Below, one piece after another: positions 1-8,888 of a DNA stretch of 64,000 bases. The position numbers were made by a program, and so were the translations under genes. A model generated the notes under the pieces. It had not been told where the DNA came from and did no database searches. It was given only the letters and a program-made list of their open reading frames with translations. This stretch comes from Thiobacillus sp. Its GTDB lineage: Bacteria; Pseudomonadota; Gammaproteobacteria; Burkholderiales; Thiobacillaceae. The stretch covers positions 1 to 64,000 of the forward strand of contig JANJXT010000039.1 of the NCBI GenBank assembly GCA_024708885.1, in the 5' to 3' direction. Within the stretch, counting starts at the first letter, position 1. Every line of letters begins with the position of its first letter.

Positions 1-53
1 CACGACAAAAGCATTTCTTCGTCGCGCAGGCGCTTCAATTTCGACTCACCCAT
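1..53 (-). CDS. Hypothetical protein, N-terminal fragment cut by window edge
   Basis: A minus-strand frame opens at the ATG at 53-51 and runs off the left edge, giving 17 residues that begin MGESKLKRLRDEEM. A good ribosome binding site (GAGGGAG) lies about 7 bases upstream of this ATG, and a terminator-like hairpin separates it from galE, so it looks like the start of a new gene. The residues are charged and show no signal peptide. The family cannot be told from so little sequence. Confidence 0.45.
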   Translation of the reverse strand, partial: MGESKLKRLRDEEMLLS

Positions 54-76
54 CGGGTGACTCCCTCGATCAACGC

Positions 77-110
77 AAAACCCATAGCCTGCCAGCATTT
101 CAGGCAGGCT
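77..110 (-). terminator. Putative intrinsic terminator after galE
   Basis: An 8-bp perfect inverted repeat, AGCCTGCC (86-93) and GGCAGGCT (103-110), encloses a 9-base loop. Read on the minus strand it is followed by a short TTTT tract. It lies about 30 bases past the galE stop codon and before the next minus-strand gene, which fits an intrinsic terminator at the end of the sugar-nucleotide operon. Confidence 0.55.
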
Positions 111-137
111 ACACCTGATCAACTGAGATTTTTAGGT

Positions 138-1148
138 TCAAACATAACCCTCCGGATTCTCCGACTGCCAACGCCAGGTGTCCTCGCACATGCGTGCCAG
201 GTCGTGCACCGCGCGCCAGCCGAGGTCGTGCGCGGCGCATGAGGGGTCGGCCCAGCACTGGGCGACGTCGCCGGGGCGGCGGCCGACGATGCTGTACGGC
301 ACGGGTCGGCCGCTGGCGGCCTCGAACGCACGCACCATTTCCAGCACGCTGACGCCGCGGCCGGTGCCGAGGTTCCAGGTGTGCACCCCCTGCAAGCTCT
401 GCATCCTGTTCAGCGCTGCGAGGTGGCCGCGCGCGAGGTCGACGACGTGGATGTAGTCGCGCACGCCGGTGCCATCGGGGGTCGGGTAGTCGCCGCCGAA
501 GACGTTGAGATGCGAACGGCGCCCCACCGCGACCTGTGCGATGTAGGGCATGAGGTTGTTGGGGATGCCGCGTGGGTCTTCGCCGATGAGGCCGGATGCG
601 TGGGCACCGACGGGATTGAAATAACGCAGGAGCGCTACGGTCCAGCCTTCGTCCGCATGGGCAACGTCACGCAGGATCTCTTCGATGACGAGCTTGGAAC
701 GGCCGTAGGGGTTGGTCGCCGACAGCGAGAATTCTTCGGTGATGGGCACGCTCGCGGGGTCGCCGTAGACCGTCGCCGAGGACGAGAACACCACCGTTTT
801 CACCCCGGCCTCGGCCATCACCTCGAACAAGGCGACGCTGCCGCCGATGTTGTTATCGTAGTAGAGCAAGGGTTTTTCCACCGACTCGCCGACGGCCTTC
901 AAGCCGGCGAAATGCACGACGGCATCGATTGTGTGGTGCTCGAACAGGCGGTGCAGTGCCGCACGGTCACGAATGTCGCCCTCGACGAACACTGTCTGAC
1001 GCCCCGCGATCTTCGCCACGCGCTCAAGCGATTTCACGCTGCTGTTCGAAAGGTTGTCGAACACCACGACTTCGTGGCCGGCCTCCAGACACTCCACCGC
1101 GGTATGCGATCCGATATAGCCGGCACCGCCGGTCAGTAGCACTTTCAA
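138..1148 (-). CDS. galE: UDP-glucose 4-epimerase
   Basis: Short-chain dehydrogenase/reductase of 336 residues, the normal length for GalE, which interconverts UDP-glucose and UDP-galactose in the cytoplasm. The NAD-binding motif TGGAGYIG is at residues 6-13. The catalytic Ser-Tyr-Lys set is visible as SSSAT near 122-126 and YGRSK at 148-152. It is the last gene of the run gmd, ORF6N gene, fcl, galE, about 70 bases after fcl, so it probably supplies UDP-galactose for the same exopolysaccharide. The UDP-N-acetyl sugar cannot be excluded as a substrate. Confidence 0.95.
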   Translation of the reverse strand: MKVLLTGGAGYIGSHTAVECLEAGHEVVVFDNLSNSSVKSLERVAKIAGRQTVFVEGDIRDRAALHRLFEHHTIDAVVHFAGLKAVGESVEKPLLYYDNNIGGSVALFEVMAEAGVKTVVFSSSATVYGDPASVPITEEFSLSATNPYGRSKLVIEEILRDVAHADEGWTVALLRYFNPVGAHASGLIGEDPRGIPNNLMPYIAQVAVGRRSHLNVFGGDYPTPDGTGVRDYIHVVDLARGHLAALNRMQSLQGVHTWNLGTGRGVSVLEMVRAFEAASGRPVPYSIVGRRPGDVAQCWADPSCAAHDLGWRAVHDLARMCEDTWRWQSENPEGYV

Positions 1149-1218
1149 TCTTGTCTCCTCCTCATTGCTGCCTGTTGTGCGGCAGCGTCATTATCTCGCT
1201 TCGTTGTCGTGCCTCCAC

Positions 1219-2286
1219 TCAGCAACGCGACAGAAAATCCCGATACGCCACTGCCAAGCCCTCGCGCATGCCGGTCTGCGCCTGCCATCCCATCGCGTTC
1301 AGCCGCCCCACGTCCATCAGCTTGCGCGGCGTGCCGTCGGGCTTGCTGGCGTCGAATTCGAGCTTGCCCGCGTAGCCCACGGTGGCGGCCACGGCTTCGG
1401 CCAGTTCGCGGATGCTGAGGTCGTGCCCCACGCCGATGTTCACCAGTGGGGCCAGGCCGTCGTTGCGGTCCTGGCCCAGCAGTGGAACGAACTGCTCGTC
1501 GGGCAGATTCATGAGATACACGCAGGCATCGGCCATGTCTTCGCTGTAGAGGAATTCGCGCTTGGGGGTGCCGGTGCCCCACACGGAAACCGAAGGTTCA
1601 AGTTGCAAGTTGCAAGTTGCAAGGAGGCGGTCCTTGAGGTCCTGCGGGATGGGGCCGTTTTTGGCTTCGTCCTGCTCGATGGTGGCCCAGTTGCGCTCGG
1701 CGGCGAGTTTGGCCAGATGAAACTTGCGGATCATGGCCGGGATGACATGCGAGTTCATCAGGTTGTAGTTGTCACCGGGGCCGTAGAGGTTGGTCGGCAT
1801 GACGGCGAGAAACTGGGTCTGGTACTGGCGGTTGTAGGCCCAGCACATTTCGATGCCGGCGATCTTGGCGAGCGCATACGGCCGGTTGGTCGGTTCCAGC
1901 TCGCTGGTGAGCAGATGTTCTTCCTTCATCGGCTGCGGCGCGAGCCGGGGATAGATGCAGCTGGAGCCGAGGAAGAGCAGGCGCTTGGCCTTGTTCCGGT
2001 ACGCAGCGTGGATGATGTTGGTCTGGATGGCGAGGTTGTCGCGGATGAATTCGGCGGGGTAGGTGTCGTTGGCGTGGATGCCGCCGACCTTGGCCGCGGC
2101 GAGGAAGACGTAGTCGGGCTGGTGCGTTTCGAAGAAGGCGTCGACGGCGGCCTGGTTGGTGAGGTCGAGTTCGGCGTGGGTACGGGTCAGGAAGTTGCTG
2201 TAGCCCTTGGCGCGCAGATTGCGCATGAGCGCAGTTCCGACCAGGCCACGATGGCCGGCGACATAGATCTTGTCCCCAGCTTTCAT
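1219..2286 (-). CDS. fcl: GDP-L-fucose synthase
   Basis: GDP-4-keto-6-deoxy-mannose 3,5-epimerase/4-reductase, the second step from GDP-mannose to GDP-L-fucose (355 residues). The NADP-binding motif GHRGLVG is at 11-17, and the catalytic Ser (LGSSC, about 108-109), Tyr137 and Lys141 (YALAK) are present. The ATG overlaps the TGA of the upstream ORF6N-domain gene (ATGA), so translation is probably coupled. The protein is longer than the usual roughly 320 residues because of an extended loop at about 190-232. Part of that loop (residues 222-231, [10 protein letters not shown]) is encoded by a heptad repeat. The flanking [11 protein letters not shown] segment is conserved, so the enzyme is probably functional. 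Confidence 0.93.
   Translation of the reverse strand: MKAGDKIYVAGHRGLVGTALMRNLRAKGYSNFLTRTHAELDLTNQAAVDAFFETHQPDYVFLAAAKVGGIHANDTYPAEFIRDNLAIQTNIIHAAYRNKAKRLLFLGSSCIYPRLAPQPMKEEHLLTSELEPTNRPYALAKIAGIEMCWAYNRQYQTQFLAVMPTNLYGPGDNYNLMNSHVIPAMIRKFHLAKLAAERNWATIEQDEAKNGPIPQDLKDRLLATCNLQLEPSVSVWGTGTPKREFLYSEDMADACVYLMNLPDEQFVPLLGQDRNDGLAPLVNIGVGHDLSIRELAEAVAATVGYAGKLEFDASKPDGTPRKLMDVGRLNAMGWQAQTGMREGLAVAYRDFLSRC
1598..1624. repeat. CAAGTTG heptad repeat inside fcl
   Basis: Three exact copies of CAAGTTG (1599-1619) followed by CAAGG lie inside the fcl coding region and are read in frame. The same heptad starts the foldback element at 54886, and a variant lies inside gmd. No clear second arm is visible here, so this is probably a partial or eroded copy. 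Confidence 0.8.
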
Positions 2287-2825
2287 TTCTTTTCCTTTCC
2301 AGCGGTATCGCTGGTGACAAAACCGATGGGACGCTTGCTTTGCGCAGGCGGGGTCATAAGTTGCCGGATCGCATCAATAAGCCCCGCAATCGCCTGGTCG
2401 TGACTGCCAATCTTTCGCTCCAGCACTTCAAGCTTGGCTGCCAGTTCCTTGTGGGTGGAAAGCATTTGGCGTAATTGAACGAAGGTTCGCACAACCAATA
2501 GGCTGGCCTCGATCGCACGCTCGGACTTCAATACGTTCCCAAGCATAAGCGCGCCGTGCTCGGTAAAGGCAAAGGGAAGCGTTCGGGAAAATTTCAGATT
2601 GGCGAGGTGGTCACAACTTGTGACCACCCCGTCCTTCTCCAGCCTGGAAAGCTGAAACATGAAGTCGCCTGGGAAGCGTTCGATATTCCGTTTCACCGCC
2701 TGGTTGAGTGCTTTGGTCGGCACGCCATAAAGCTCCGCCAAATCCGCATCCAGCATGACCTTTTCGCCGCGAATCAACAGGATGCGATGAGCCACGGCCT
2801 CAACAGGCACCGGGGTTTTACTCAT
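2283..2825 (-). CDS. ORF6N-domain DNA-binding protein
   Basis: 180-residue protein with an N-terminal ORF6N domain (about residues 8-100; the stretches [29 protein letters not shown] and the later FTEHG are typical) and a coiled C-terminal part. ORF6N is a KilA-N-related DNA-binding domain, common in phage and prophage proteins and also found in chromosomes. The start overlaps the last 8 bases of gmd, and its TGA overlaps the fcl ATG, so it sits tightly inside the GDP-fucose operon. A much longer reading of this frame upstream only shadows gmd. Role unknown: regulation of the operon, or a captured phage or mobile gene, are both possible. Confidence 0.8.
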   Translation of the reverse strand: MSKTPVPVEAVAHRILLIRGEKVMLDADLAELYGVPTKALNQAVKRNIERFPGDFMFQLSRLEKDGVVTSCDHLANLKFSRTLPFAFTEHGALMLGNVLKSERAIEASLLVVRTFVQLRQMLSTHKELAAKLEVLERKIGSHDQAIAGLIDAIRQLMTPPAQSKRPIGFVTSDTAGKEKK

Positions 2826-3966
2826 GGTAGTCCATGGCCTTGTAGCCGTGCTTCTTGATGAGCTCGTCGCGCTCGGCGGCCTTGAGGTCTTCGCGCACCA
2901 TTTCGGCGACGAGTTCGTCGAAGCTGATCTTCGGCGTCCAGCCAAGCTTGTTCTTGGCCTTGCTGGGGTCGCCCAGCAGGGTTTCGACTTCGGTGGGACG
3001 GAAGTAGCGGGGGTCGACCGCCACGATCGGGCGGTCTCCAGTTGCAAGGGAGGAAGCATCCTGCGGATTACTTGTAACTTGCCCCTTGTGACTTGTACCT
3101 TTCACCAGGTAGCCCTTCTCTTCGACGCCCTGCCCTTCCCAGCGGATGCTCATGCCGAGTTCCTTGGCGGCGGCGTTGACGAAGTCGCGCACGCTGTATT
3201 GCACGCCGGTGGCGATGACGAAATCCTCGGGCTTTTCCTGCTGCAGCATGAGCCACTGCATTTCGACGTAGTCCTTGGCGTGGCCCCAGTCGCGCTTGGC
3301 GTCCATGTTGCCGAGGAAGAGACAGTCCTGCAGGCCGAGCTTGATCCTTGCCAGCGCGCGGGTGATCTTGCGGGTGACGAAGGTTTCGCCGCGGATGGGG
3401 CTCTCGTGGTTGAAGAGGATGCCGTTGCAGGCATACATGCCGTAGGCTTCACGGTAGTTGACGGTGATCCAGTAGGCGTAGAGCTTGGCGACGGCGTAGG
3501 GGCTTCTGGGATAGAAGGGGGTGGTCTCTTTCTGCGGGACTTCCTGCACGAGGCCATAGAGTTCGGAGGTGCTGGCCTGGTAGAAACGGGTTTTCTTTTC
3601 GAGGCCGAGGATGCGGATGGCTTCAAGAATGCGCAGGGCGCCGAGGGCATCGGAGTTGGCGGTGTATTCGGGTTCTTCGAAGCTGACGGCGACGTGGCTC
3701 TGCGCGGCGAGGTTGTAGATTTCGTCGGGCTTGACCTGCTGGATGATGCGGATGAGGCTGGAGCTGTCGGTGAGGTCGCCGTGGTGGAGGATGAAGCGGC
3801 GGTTGGTCTCGTGCGGGTCCTGATACAGGTGGTCGATGCGGTCGGTGTTGAAGAGCGAGGTGCGGCGCTTGATGCCGTGCACTTCGTAGCCCTTGCCGAG
3901 CAGGAATTCGGCAAGGTAGGCGCCGTCCTGGCCGGTGACGCCGGTGATGAGGGCTTTTTTGGTCAT
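2818..3966 (-). CDS. gmd: GDP-mannose 4,6-dehydratase
   Basis: First committed enzyme of GDP-L-fucose synthesis (382 residues). The NADP motif GVTGQDG is at 9-15. The catalytic Thr133, Glu135, Tyr157 and Lys161 are in STSELYG and SPYAVAK. The start at 3966 is chosen because homologues begin with this M-T-K-K-A-L-I-T-G pattern; further upstream the frame has no family similarity. Residues 287-313, in the variable loop before the conserved [14 protein letters not shown] stretch, are encoded by a heptad foldback element that stays in frame. The gene overlaps the ORF6N-domain gene and leads the gmd, ORF6N gene, fcl, galE run. Confidence 0.94.
   Translation of the reverse strand: MTKKALITGVTGQDGAYLAEFLLGKGYEVHGIKRRTSLFNTDRIDHLYQDPHETNRRFILHHGDLTDSSSLIRIIQQVKPDEIYNLAAQSHVAVSFEEPEYTANSDALGALRILEAIRILGLEKKTRFYQASTSELYGLVQEVPQKETTPFYPRSPYAVAKLYAYWITVNYREAYGMYACNGILFNHESPIRGETFVTRKITRALARIKLGLQDCLFLGNMDAKRDWGHAKDYVEMQWLMLQQEKPEDFVIATGVQYSVRDFVNAAAKELGMSIRWEGQGVEEKGYLVKGTSHKGQVTSNPQDASSLATGDRPIVAVDPRYFRPTEVETLLGDPSKAKNKLGWTPKISFDELVAEMVREDLKAAERDELIKKHGYKAMDYHE
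3038..3103. repeat. Heptad foldback element inserted in frame in gmd
   Basis: On the plus strand a short arm (CAGTTGCAAGG, about 3039-3049) is followed by a core of about 18 bases and then an opposite arm of degenerate heptads (ACTTGTA, ACTTGCC, CCTTGTG, ACTTGTA; about 3070-3098). The arms are imperfect inverted repeats of each other and match the element at 54886-54984. The insertion keeps the gmd frame open and adds roughly 25 residues in a surface-loop position. Confidence 0.75.
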
Positions 3967-4046
3967 GCGTGTGGCTTGCAATGAATGATGGGAAAGCGGG
4001 ATTGTCCTATTTTTTTGGCTGGGGCGCAGCTTGGGGGGGGTAGCGG

Positions 4047-4134
4047 TTGAGTCGGGGCTTGCTCTCCCGTCTCCCTCACCCCGTTTGCGGAAAACGGGGA
4101 CAACGTCTCGCTTCGCGCGTTTCACCTTAAAGCC
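4047..4134. repeat. Intergenic repeat with CCCCGTTT/AAACGGGG hairpin after rfbD
   Basis: The gap between rfbD and gmd holds an 8-bp perfect stem, CCCCGTTT (4079-4086) and AAACGGGG (4092-4099), with a 5-base loop. It is followed by CTCGCTTCGCGCG and a TTAA-containing tail. The same layout (hairpin, then CGCTTCGCG, then a TTAA- or CTAAC-like tail just next to a gene 3-prime end) recurs near 46300-46440 and 59175-59262. It could end rfbD transcription, although no T-tract follows the stem. Confidence 0.55.
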
Positions 4135-4139
4135 CGCGC

Positions 4140-5015
4140 TTACGCGGCCTGGACGCAGAGCTCCAGCGCTTCGCGCCACGGGCGCAGGCGCAGGCCGAAG
4201 GCGCGCTCCAGCCTGTCGCAGTCGAGGCGCGAGTTGAGGGGCCGCCGCGCGGGGGTGGGGTAATCGCGGGTCGGGATCGGCAGCAGCGCGACGTCGGCCT
4301 TATCGAGGGCGCGGATCGCTTCGGCGAAGCCGTGCCACGAGGTTTCTCCGGCGTTGCACAGGTGATAGACGCCCCACGGCGCCGCGGCATCGAAGCCGCC
4401 TGGCGTGGCGATGCGCGCAAGCACCTGCGCGGTCGCCTCGGCAAGATCGCGGCACCAGGTCGGCGCGCCGACCTGGTCGGCGACGATCTTCAGCTCATCG
4501 CGCTCGCGCATCAGGCGCCGCATGGTGAGCAGGAAATTGCTGCCGCGCGCGCCGTACACCCACGACGTACGGAAGATCAGGTGCGCGCAGCCGCTCGCCT
4601 GGATCGCGCGTTCGCCGTCGAGCTTGGTCGCGCCATAGACGTTGAGCGGGGCGCAGGCGTCGTTCTCGCGCCACGGCACCGTGCCGCTGCCGTCGAACAC
4701 GTAGTCGGTCGAATAATGCACCAGCAGCGCGCCCAGCCGCGCGACTTCTTGCGCCAGCACACCGGGGGCGACGGCGTTGACGGTGCGCGCGCGCTCGGCG
4801 TCGCCCTCGGCCTTGTCGACCGCGGTGTACGCGGCAGGATTGACGACGAGCGTCGGCGCCAGGTCCCGCACGTAGCGGCGCACCGCGTCGGCATCGCACA
4901 AGTCCAGCGTGTCGGCATCCACGGCGACGACGTCCCCCAGGGCGCCCAGCGTACGGCGCAGTTCCCAGCCGACCTGGCCGCCGGCGCCGGTGAGGAGGAT
5001 GCGCGCGCGGCTCAC
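4140..5015 (-). CDS. rfbD: dTDP-4-dehydrorhamnose reductase
   Basis: Last enzyme of dTDP-L-rhamnose synthesis (291 residues, usual length about 295-300). The nucleotide motif TGAGGQVG is at 9-16. The catalytic STDYVF stretch is near 102-107, and Tyr127 and Lys131 lie in VYGATK. A GTG start at 5015 is preferred because it overlaps the rfbC stop (GTGA) and puts the Rossmann strand directly at the N terminus. The longer ATG reading would add about 26 unrelated residues inside rfbC. It forms the end of rfbB, rfbA, rfbC, rfbD. Confidence 0.93.
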   Translation of the reverse strand: MSRARILLTGAGGQVGWELRRTLGALGDVVAVDADTLDLCDADAVRRYVRDLAPTLVVNPAAYTAVDKAEGDAERARTVNAVAPGVLAQEVARLGALLVHYSTDYVFDGSGTVPWRENDACAPLNVYGATKLDGERAIQASGCAHLIFRTSWVYGARGSNFLLTMRRLMRERDELKIVADQVGAPTWCRDLAEATAQVLARIATPGGFDAAAPWGVYHLCNAGETSWHGFAEAIRALDKADVALLPIPTRDYPTPARRPLNSRLDCDRLERAFGLRLRPWREALELCVQAA

Positions 5016-5554
5016 GCGTAGACCTCCGCTTCCCGCAGCGCGGGCTGCACCGCGTCCTTGGCCGACAGTTGCGGCGCACCCTCCAGCGGCCACGCCACAC
5101 CGATGTCCGGATCATCCCAGCGAATACCGCGGTCCCATTCCGGCGCGTAGTACGCCGTCGTCTTGTACAGAAAATCCGCGCTTTCCGACAGCACCAGAAA
5201 GCCGTGCGCGAAACCGGGTGGAATCCACAGCATGCGGTGGTTGTCCGCCGACAGCTCGTGGCCGGTCCACTTGCCAAAATGCGGCGACGACCGGCGCAGG
5301 TCCACCGCCACGTCGAACACCGCCCCGCTCGTCACCCGCACCAGCTTGCCCTGCGGCTGGTGGAGCTGATAGTGCAGCCCGCGCAGCACCCCCTTCGCCG
5401 AGCGCGAGTGGTTGTCCTGCACGAAGTCGATATCGAGACCAAGCTCCGCGAACGTGCGGCGGTTCCAGCTTTCCAGGAAGAAGCCGCGGGCGTCGCCGAA
5501 CACGCGGGGTTCGAGGAGCACGACGCCAGGAAGGGTGGTTGGGGCGGGGATCAT
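5012..5554 (-). CDS. rfbC: dTDP-4-dehydrorhamnose 3,5-epimerase
   Basis: Cupin-fold epimerase of 180 residues, the typical length. Family marks are RGFFLESWN near 23-31, the catalytic His61 in RGLHYQ, and the conserved WIPPGFAHGF stretch near 112-121. The ATG at 5554 is chosen because the homologous sequence begins there. Upstream in-frame codons run into the repeat-rich gap. It follows rfbA across a 270-base gap filled by REP-like hairpins and overlaps rfbD by 4 bases. Confidence 0.94.
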   Translation of the reverse strand: MIPAPTTLPGVVLLEPRVFGDARGFFLESWNRRTFAELGLDIDFVQDNHSRSAKGVLRGLHYQLHQPQGKLVRVTSGAVFDVAVDLRRSSPHFGKWTGHELSADNHRMLWIPPGFAHGFLVLSESADFLYKTTAYYAPEWDRGIRWDDPDIGVAWPLEGAPQLSAKDAVQPALREAEVYA

Positions 5555-5628
5555 GGTTTGCGTGAAGGGGGAGCGGTGAAGCGGGGAGCGGGAAGCGGTG
5601 AGCGAGAGTTTACGCGCAGTGCAGGTTT

Positions 5629-5790
5629 TGTAGGAGCGGCGCCCTCGCCGCGATTGGGGCGGTGGACGCTTCACGGCAATCGGGCCGAGGGCGGCCCTCC
5701 TACAGGTGGGAGCGGTGTCTTCGTTGGGATTTCGGGCGGGGGATGCATCACGGCGATCAGCCCGGGGCGGGCCTCCACAAGGGGCGCCCC
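5629..5790. repeat. REP/BIME-like hairpin cluster between rfbA and rfbC
   Basis: Two hairpin types face each other. Type A contains GTAGGAGCGGCGCCCTCGCC and the following GCGATT (from about 5630). Type B is read on the other strand as GTAGGAGGGCCGCCCTCGG (5704 downwards), followed by a CCCGATTGCC-like tail. A third, degraded copy follows to about 5790. The pair recurs at 8889, 23788, 26468, 29775, 45450 and 57595. It probably shapes mRNA ends within rfbBACD. Confidence 0.8.
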
Positions 5791-5828
5791 AACACGAGGG
5801 GGGCTGGCTCACCGTGCCCCGCCCTCCT

Positions 5829-6710
5829 TCAAAACAACGTCTCGTTCAACATGCTCAGAAGATATTGCCCATACGCGTTCTTCTTCAGCGGCTCGGCGAG
5901 CCTGGCGGCCTGCTCGGCGGTAATGTAGCCCTGGCGGTAGGCGATTTCTTCCGGGCAGGCGATCTTCAGGCCCTGGCGTTTTTCGATGGTCTCGATGAAG
6001 AGCGAGGCTTCCAGCATGGATTCGTGGGTGCCGGTGTCGAGCCAGGCGTGGCCGCGGCCCATGATGGACACGTTGAGCGTGCTCGCTTCGAGATAATGCC
6101 GGTTGATGTCGGTGATTTCCAGCTCGCCGCGCGGCGAAGGTTTCAGCGCGCGGGCGATGTCGACCACCTGCTCGTCATAGAAATACAGCCCGGTCACCGC
6201 GTAGTGCGACTTCGGCTGCGCGGGCTTTTCCTCCAGACTGATCGCCCGGCCCGCGGCGTCGAATTCGACGACGCCATAGCGCTCCGGGTCGTGCACGCGG
6301 TAGGCGAACACCGTCGCGCCCTGCTCGCGCGCGCTCGCCGCGTGCAGGTCCGCGGCCATGTCGTGGCCATAGAAAATGTTGTCGCCGAGCACCAGCGCGC
6401 TCGGTCCCTTGCCGATGAAATCCGCGCCGATGATGAAGGCCTGCGCCAGACCTTCCGGATTGGGCTGCACGGCGTAGCTCAGGCTGATCCCCCACTGGCT
6501 GCCGTCGCCGAGCAGTTGCTCGAAGCGCGGCGTGTCCTGCGGTGTGGAAATGATCAGGATGTCCCGGATCTCCGCGAGCATCAGCGTGCTCAACGGATAG
6601 TAGATCATCGGCTTGTCGTAGATCGGCAGCAGTTGCTTCGATACCGCGAGCGTGGCCGGATAGAGCCGTGTCCCCGATCCACCGGCCAGTATGATTCCCT
6701 TGCGCTTCAT
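5829..6710 (-). CDS. rfbA: Glucose-1-phosphate thymidylyltransferase
   Basis: Makes dTDP-glucose from glucose-1-phosphate and dTTP, the first step to dTDP-rhamnose (293 residues, the typical length). The nucleotidyltransferase signature [11 protein letters not shown] is at 8-18, the sugar-binding LGDNIFYGH stretch is near 107-115, and [20 protein letters not shown] follows. The ATG overlaps the rfbB stop by 4 bases, so the two are translationally coupled. The upstream part of this frame, inside rfbB, is a shadow. Confidence 0.96.
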   Translation of the reverse strand: MKRKGIILAGGSGTRLYPATLAVSKQLLPIYDKPMIYYPLSTLMLAEIRDILIISTPQDTPRFEQLLGDGSQWGISLSYAVQPNPEGLAQAFIIGADFIGKGPSALVLGDNIFYGHDMAADLHAASAREQGATVFAYRVHDPERYGVVEFDAAGRAISLEEKPAQPKSHYAVTGLYFYDEQVVDIARALKPSPRGELEITDINRHYLEASTLNVSIMGRGHAWLDTGTHESMLEASLFIETIEKRQGLKIACPEEIAYRQGYITAEQAARLAEPLKKNAYGQYLLSMLNETLF

Positions 6711-7774
6711 TGCGCGCCTCTTTCTGCGTAGTTGGTGTCCACCCACTTGCGATATGCCCCGCTCGCGACACGCTCCACCCACGCCATGTTGTCGAGATAC
6801 CAGCGTACCGTTTTGCGGATACCGGTGTCGAAGGTCTCGGCGGGCTTCCAGCCAAGCTCGCGGTGGATCTTGCTGGCGTCGATGGCGTAGCGGCGGTCGT
6901 GGCCGGGGCGGTCTTTGACGTAGGTGACGAGGCGTGCATACGAACCGGCGGGGTCGGGGCGCATCTCGTCGAGCAGCGCGCATACCGTTTTCACGATCTC
7001 GATGTTGGGCATCTCGTTCCAGCCGCCAACGTTATAGATCTCGCCGGGGCGGCCTTGTTCCAGTACCGTGCGGATGGCCGCGCAGTGGTCGGCGACGTAG
7101 AGCCAGTCGCGCACGTTCATGCCGTCGCCGTAGATCGGCAGCGCCTTGCCCTGCGTGGCGTTGAGGATCATCAAGGGGATCAGCTTTTCCGGGAACTGAT
7201 ACGGGCCGTAGTTGTTCGAGCAGTTGGTCGTCAGCACCGGCAGGCCGTAGGTGTGATGGTAGGCGCGCACCAGATGGTCGGACGCCGCCTTGCTCGCGGA
7301 ATACGGGCTGTTCGGCGCGAACGGCGTGGTCTCGGTGAACGGTGCGTCGCCCGGCCCGAGCGAACCGTACACCTCGTCGGTCGAGACGTGCAGAAAGCGG
7401 AACGCCGCCTTCTCCGCATCCGCCAGCGCCGTCCAGTGGCCGCGCGCCGCTTCCAGCAGATGGAAGGTGCCGACCACGTTGGTCTGGATGAAATCCTCCG
7501 GGCCGTGGATCGAGCGGTCCACATGCGACTCCGCGGCGAAGTTGACGATCGCGCGCGGCCGATGCTCCGCCAGCAAGCGCCCGACCAGTACGCGATCACC
7601 GATGTCGCCATGCACGAACACGTGGCGCGGATCGTTCGCCACGCTCGCCAGGCTTTCCATATTGCCCGCATAGGTGAGCTTGTCCAGATTGATCACCGGC
7701 TCGTCGTTCAGCCGCAGCCAGTCGAGAATGAAATTTGCGCCGATAAAACCGGCGCCGCCGGTGACCAGAATCAC
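6707..7774 (-). CDS. rfbB: dTDP-glucose 4,6-dehydratase
   Basis: NAD-dependent dehydratase of 355 residues that forms dTDP-4-keto-6-deoxyglucose. The NAD motif TGGAGFIG is at 5-12. The catalytic Thr-Asp-Glu appears as [12 protein letters not shown], and the Tyr-Lys pair as YSASKAASD. It is the first gene of rfbBACD and is preceded by a candidate promoter, so the rhamnose genes are probably an independent unit from the Eps genes upstream. Confidence 0.96.
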   Translation of the reverse strand: MILVTGGAGFIGANFILDWLRLNDEPVINLDKLTYAGNMESLASVANDPRHVFVHGDIGDRVLVGRLLAEHRPRAIVNFAAESHVDRSIHGPEDFIQTNVVGTFHLLEAARGHWTALADAEKAAFRFLHVSTDEVYGSLGPGDAPFTETTPFAPNSPYSASKAASDHLVRAYHHTYGLPVLTTNCSNNYGPYQFPEKLIPLMILNATQGKALPIYGDGMNVRDWLYVADHCAAIRTVLEQGRPGEIYNVGGWNEMPNIEIVKTVCALLDEMRPDPAGSYARLVTYVKDRPGHDRRYAIDASKIHRELGWKPAETFDTGIRKTVRWYLDNMAWVERVASGAYRKWVDTNYAERGAQ

Positions 7775-7808
7775 GATCGCACGTCCCGTTCAGTCAAGTG
7801 AATGGGCG

Positions 7809-7837
7809 ATGATAACCGCGCACTGGAGCGGATTGAA
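7809..7837 (-). promoter_or_regulatory. Candidate sigma70 promoter for rfbBACD
   Basis: On the minus strand TTCAAT (7837-7832) and TATCAT (7814-7809) are separated by exactly 17 bases and end about 35 bases upstream of the rfbB ATG. The -10 box matches well; the -35 box is moderate. No operator is evident. Confidence 0.35.
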
Positions 7838-8220
7838 CCTGAAAACCGCAGTTGACCGCCCCTCCCCCTCGCGAAAGCACCATGAATACGGGGTTTGCAC
7901 CTTCGATGCCGTTCGCCTGATGGATGAGTCCGCTATCGCGTCATCCTGGACGGCAAGCGCTACCGCACGCCGAAGCCCTTGCCCGGTGTTCCGAGGTCAA
8001 CGGTTGCAAAAGGAGGAAAAACCACCCGTTCTTGATGCCCGTTCGAACTCCGAAATCGGCGCTTGCAGGTGGCGCCATTACGCCAAAAATCGGTGGCTCC
8101 ATAACGGCGGAAAGTGACAGTCGCAACTTGACTGCTGAAAAATCCACAGAGCGGGCGTCCGGAATCAAGGCCGGGTTTGTGGTGATGAAGCAGCGCGCGA
8201 CTATTGAAAATCTTCCGTAA
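7838..8220. other. Gene-free stretch, probably decayed sequence
   Basis: About 380 bases between the rfb promoter and the Fic remnant. No frame on either strand carries a recognisable domain, good start or ribosome binding site, and the base composition is lower in G+C than the flanking genes. It looks like degraded accessory sequence. Confidence 0.5.
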
Positions 8221-8376
8221 TTGCTGGAGAAGCAGATGCTGTTCGATGCCCTTGGCTTCCGATGGGACAGGTCGGAAGTGCCGACTTCTGCGCCGTCTCA
8301 CTCGCTTCAGCGCGTCTGTTTCCGCTTCCACAAAATGCTTGCCGAATTCGTCTGGGACGCATCGGTGCTGGAAGGC
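8221..8376 (+). pseudogene. Fic-family protein, N-terminal remnant
   Basis: A plus-strand frame encodes a stretch of about 52 residues including LFDALGFRWDRSEVPTSAPS and FHKMLAEFVWDASVLEG. I recognise this as the region just before the NPFT(Y/F)PEV segment of Fic-type AMPylation/death-on-curing proteins. After VLEG at 8376 the expected continuation is missing and the sequence changes into antisense vapC-like DNA. It lacks a proper start and the catalytic HPFxxGNG motif. Recognition is from memory of the family, so confidence is moderate. Confidence 0.55.
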
Positions 8377-8441
8377 AAAGCTTGCTTCAAACGTCCGCCC
8401 AGCAGATAAATCACCACATTGGTGTCCAGCAGAAATTTCAC
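8307..8441 (-). pseudogene. VapC-like PIN-domain toxin, truncated
   Basis: A GTG start at 8441 overlaps the antitoxin stop codon (GTGA), as is typical of vapBC pairs. The product starts VKFLLDTNVVIYLLGGRLKQ, the first strand and first acidic residue (Asp6) of a PIN-domain ribonuclease. After about 22 residues the match ends and the frame runs antisense through the Fic remnant to a stop at 44 residues. The other catalytic acids are absent, so the toxin should be inactive. Confidence 0.6.
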
Positions 8442-8677
8442 TGCCATTCCTCTCGCATTACTTGCTGAACGGCAACACCATCCACACCGGCAAGACCAGG
8501 AATCGCCCCGGCGAACCGCATCAAGGCGCCTGCCTGCCCGGAACGGGATGGCCTGGCTTCCACTTCACCGACGATCACCACCACTTCATGCGTGCCCGGC
8601 TGCACGCTGTCCGGAAGTTTAACCACCAAGGTACGCTCTTCCGGAATCTCACACTGCAACGTGATTGCATACATCAT
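8438..8677 (-). CDS. Antitoxin-like protein of a broken toxin-antitoxin pair
   Basis: 79-residue protein starting MMYAITLQCEIPEERTLVVK, with a GGAGGCG ribosome binding site just upstream. I do not recognise the exact family. The size, the 4-base overlap with a PIN-domain toxin remnant, and the C-terminal tail after a short beta-rich domain fit a VapB-type antitoxin. With the toxin truncated, it is probably an orphan. Confidence 0.55.
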   Translation of the reverse strand: MMYAITLQCEIPEERTLVVKLPDSVQPGTHEVVVIVGEVEARPSRSGQAGALMRFAGAIPGLAGVDGVAVQQVMREEWQ

Positions 8678-8888
8678 TCGCCTCCATTCGCTCCCGATTC
8701 AACATCCGCAAGCGGTCATGCCACTCGTGCTGCATGGACACCATCTTAAACCCATTGACACGATCACTTGATGTTTGACGCATCCAAACGGTCTTGAGCA
8801 CACGGCATAAAAAGCGACGCGCATCGCGCCGGACGCGCGCGTATCCGTGACCCTCTTCTCAAGGGAGACACAAGCGATCGTGGTTGCA

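Noticed and set aside
4079..4099. rfbD intrinsic terminator
   Set aside because: The hairpin is strong, but no T-tract follows on the minus strand. It is therefore listed as part of a dispersed repeat rather than a terminator.
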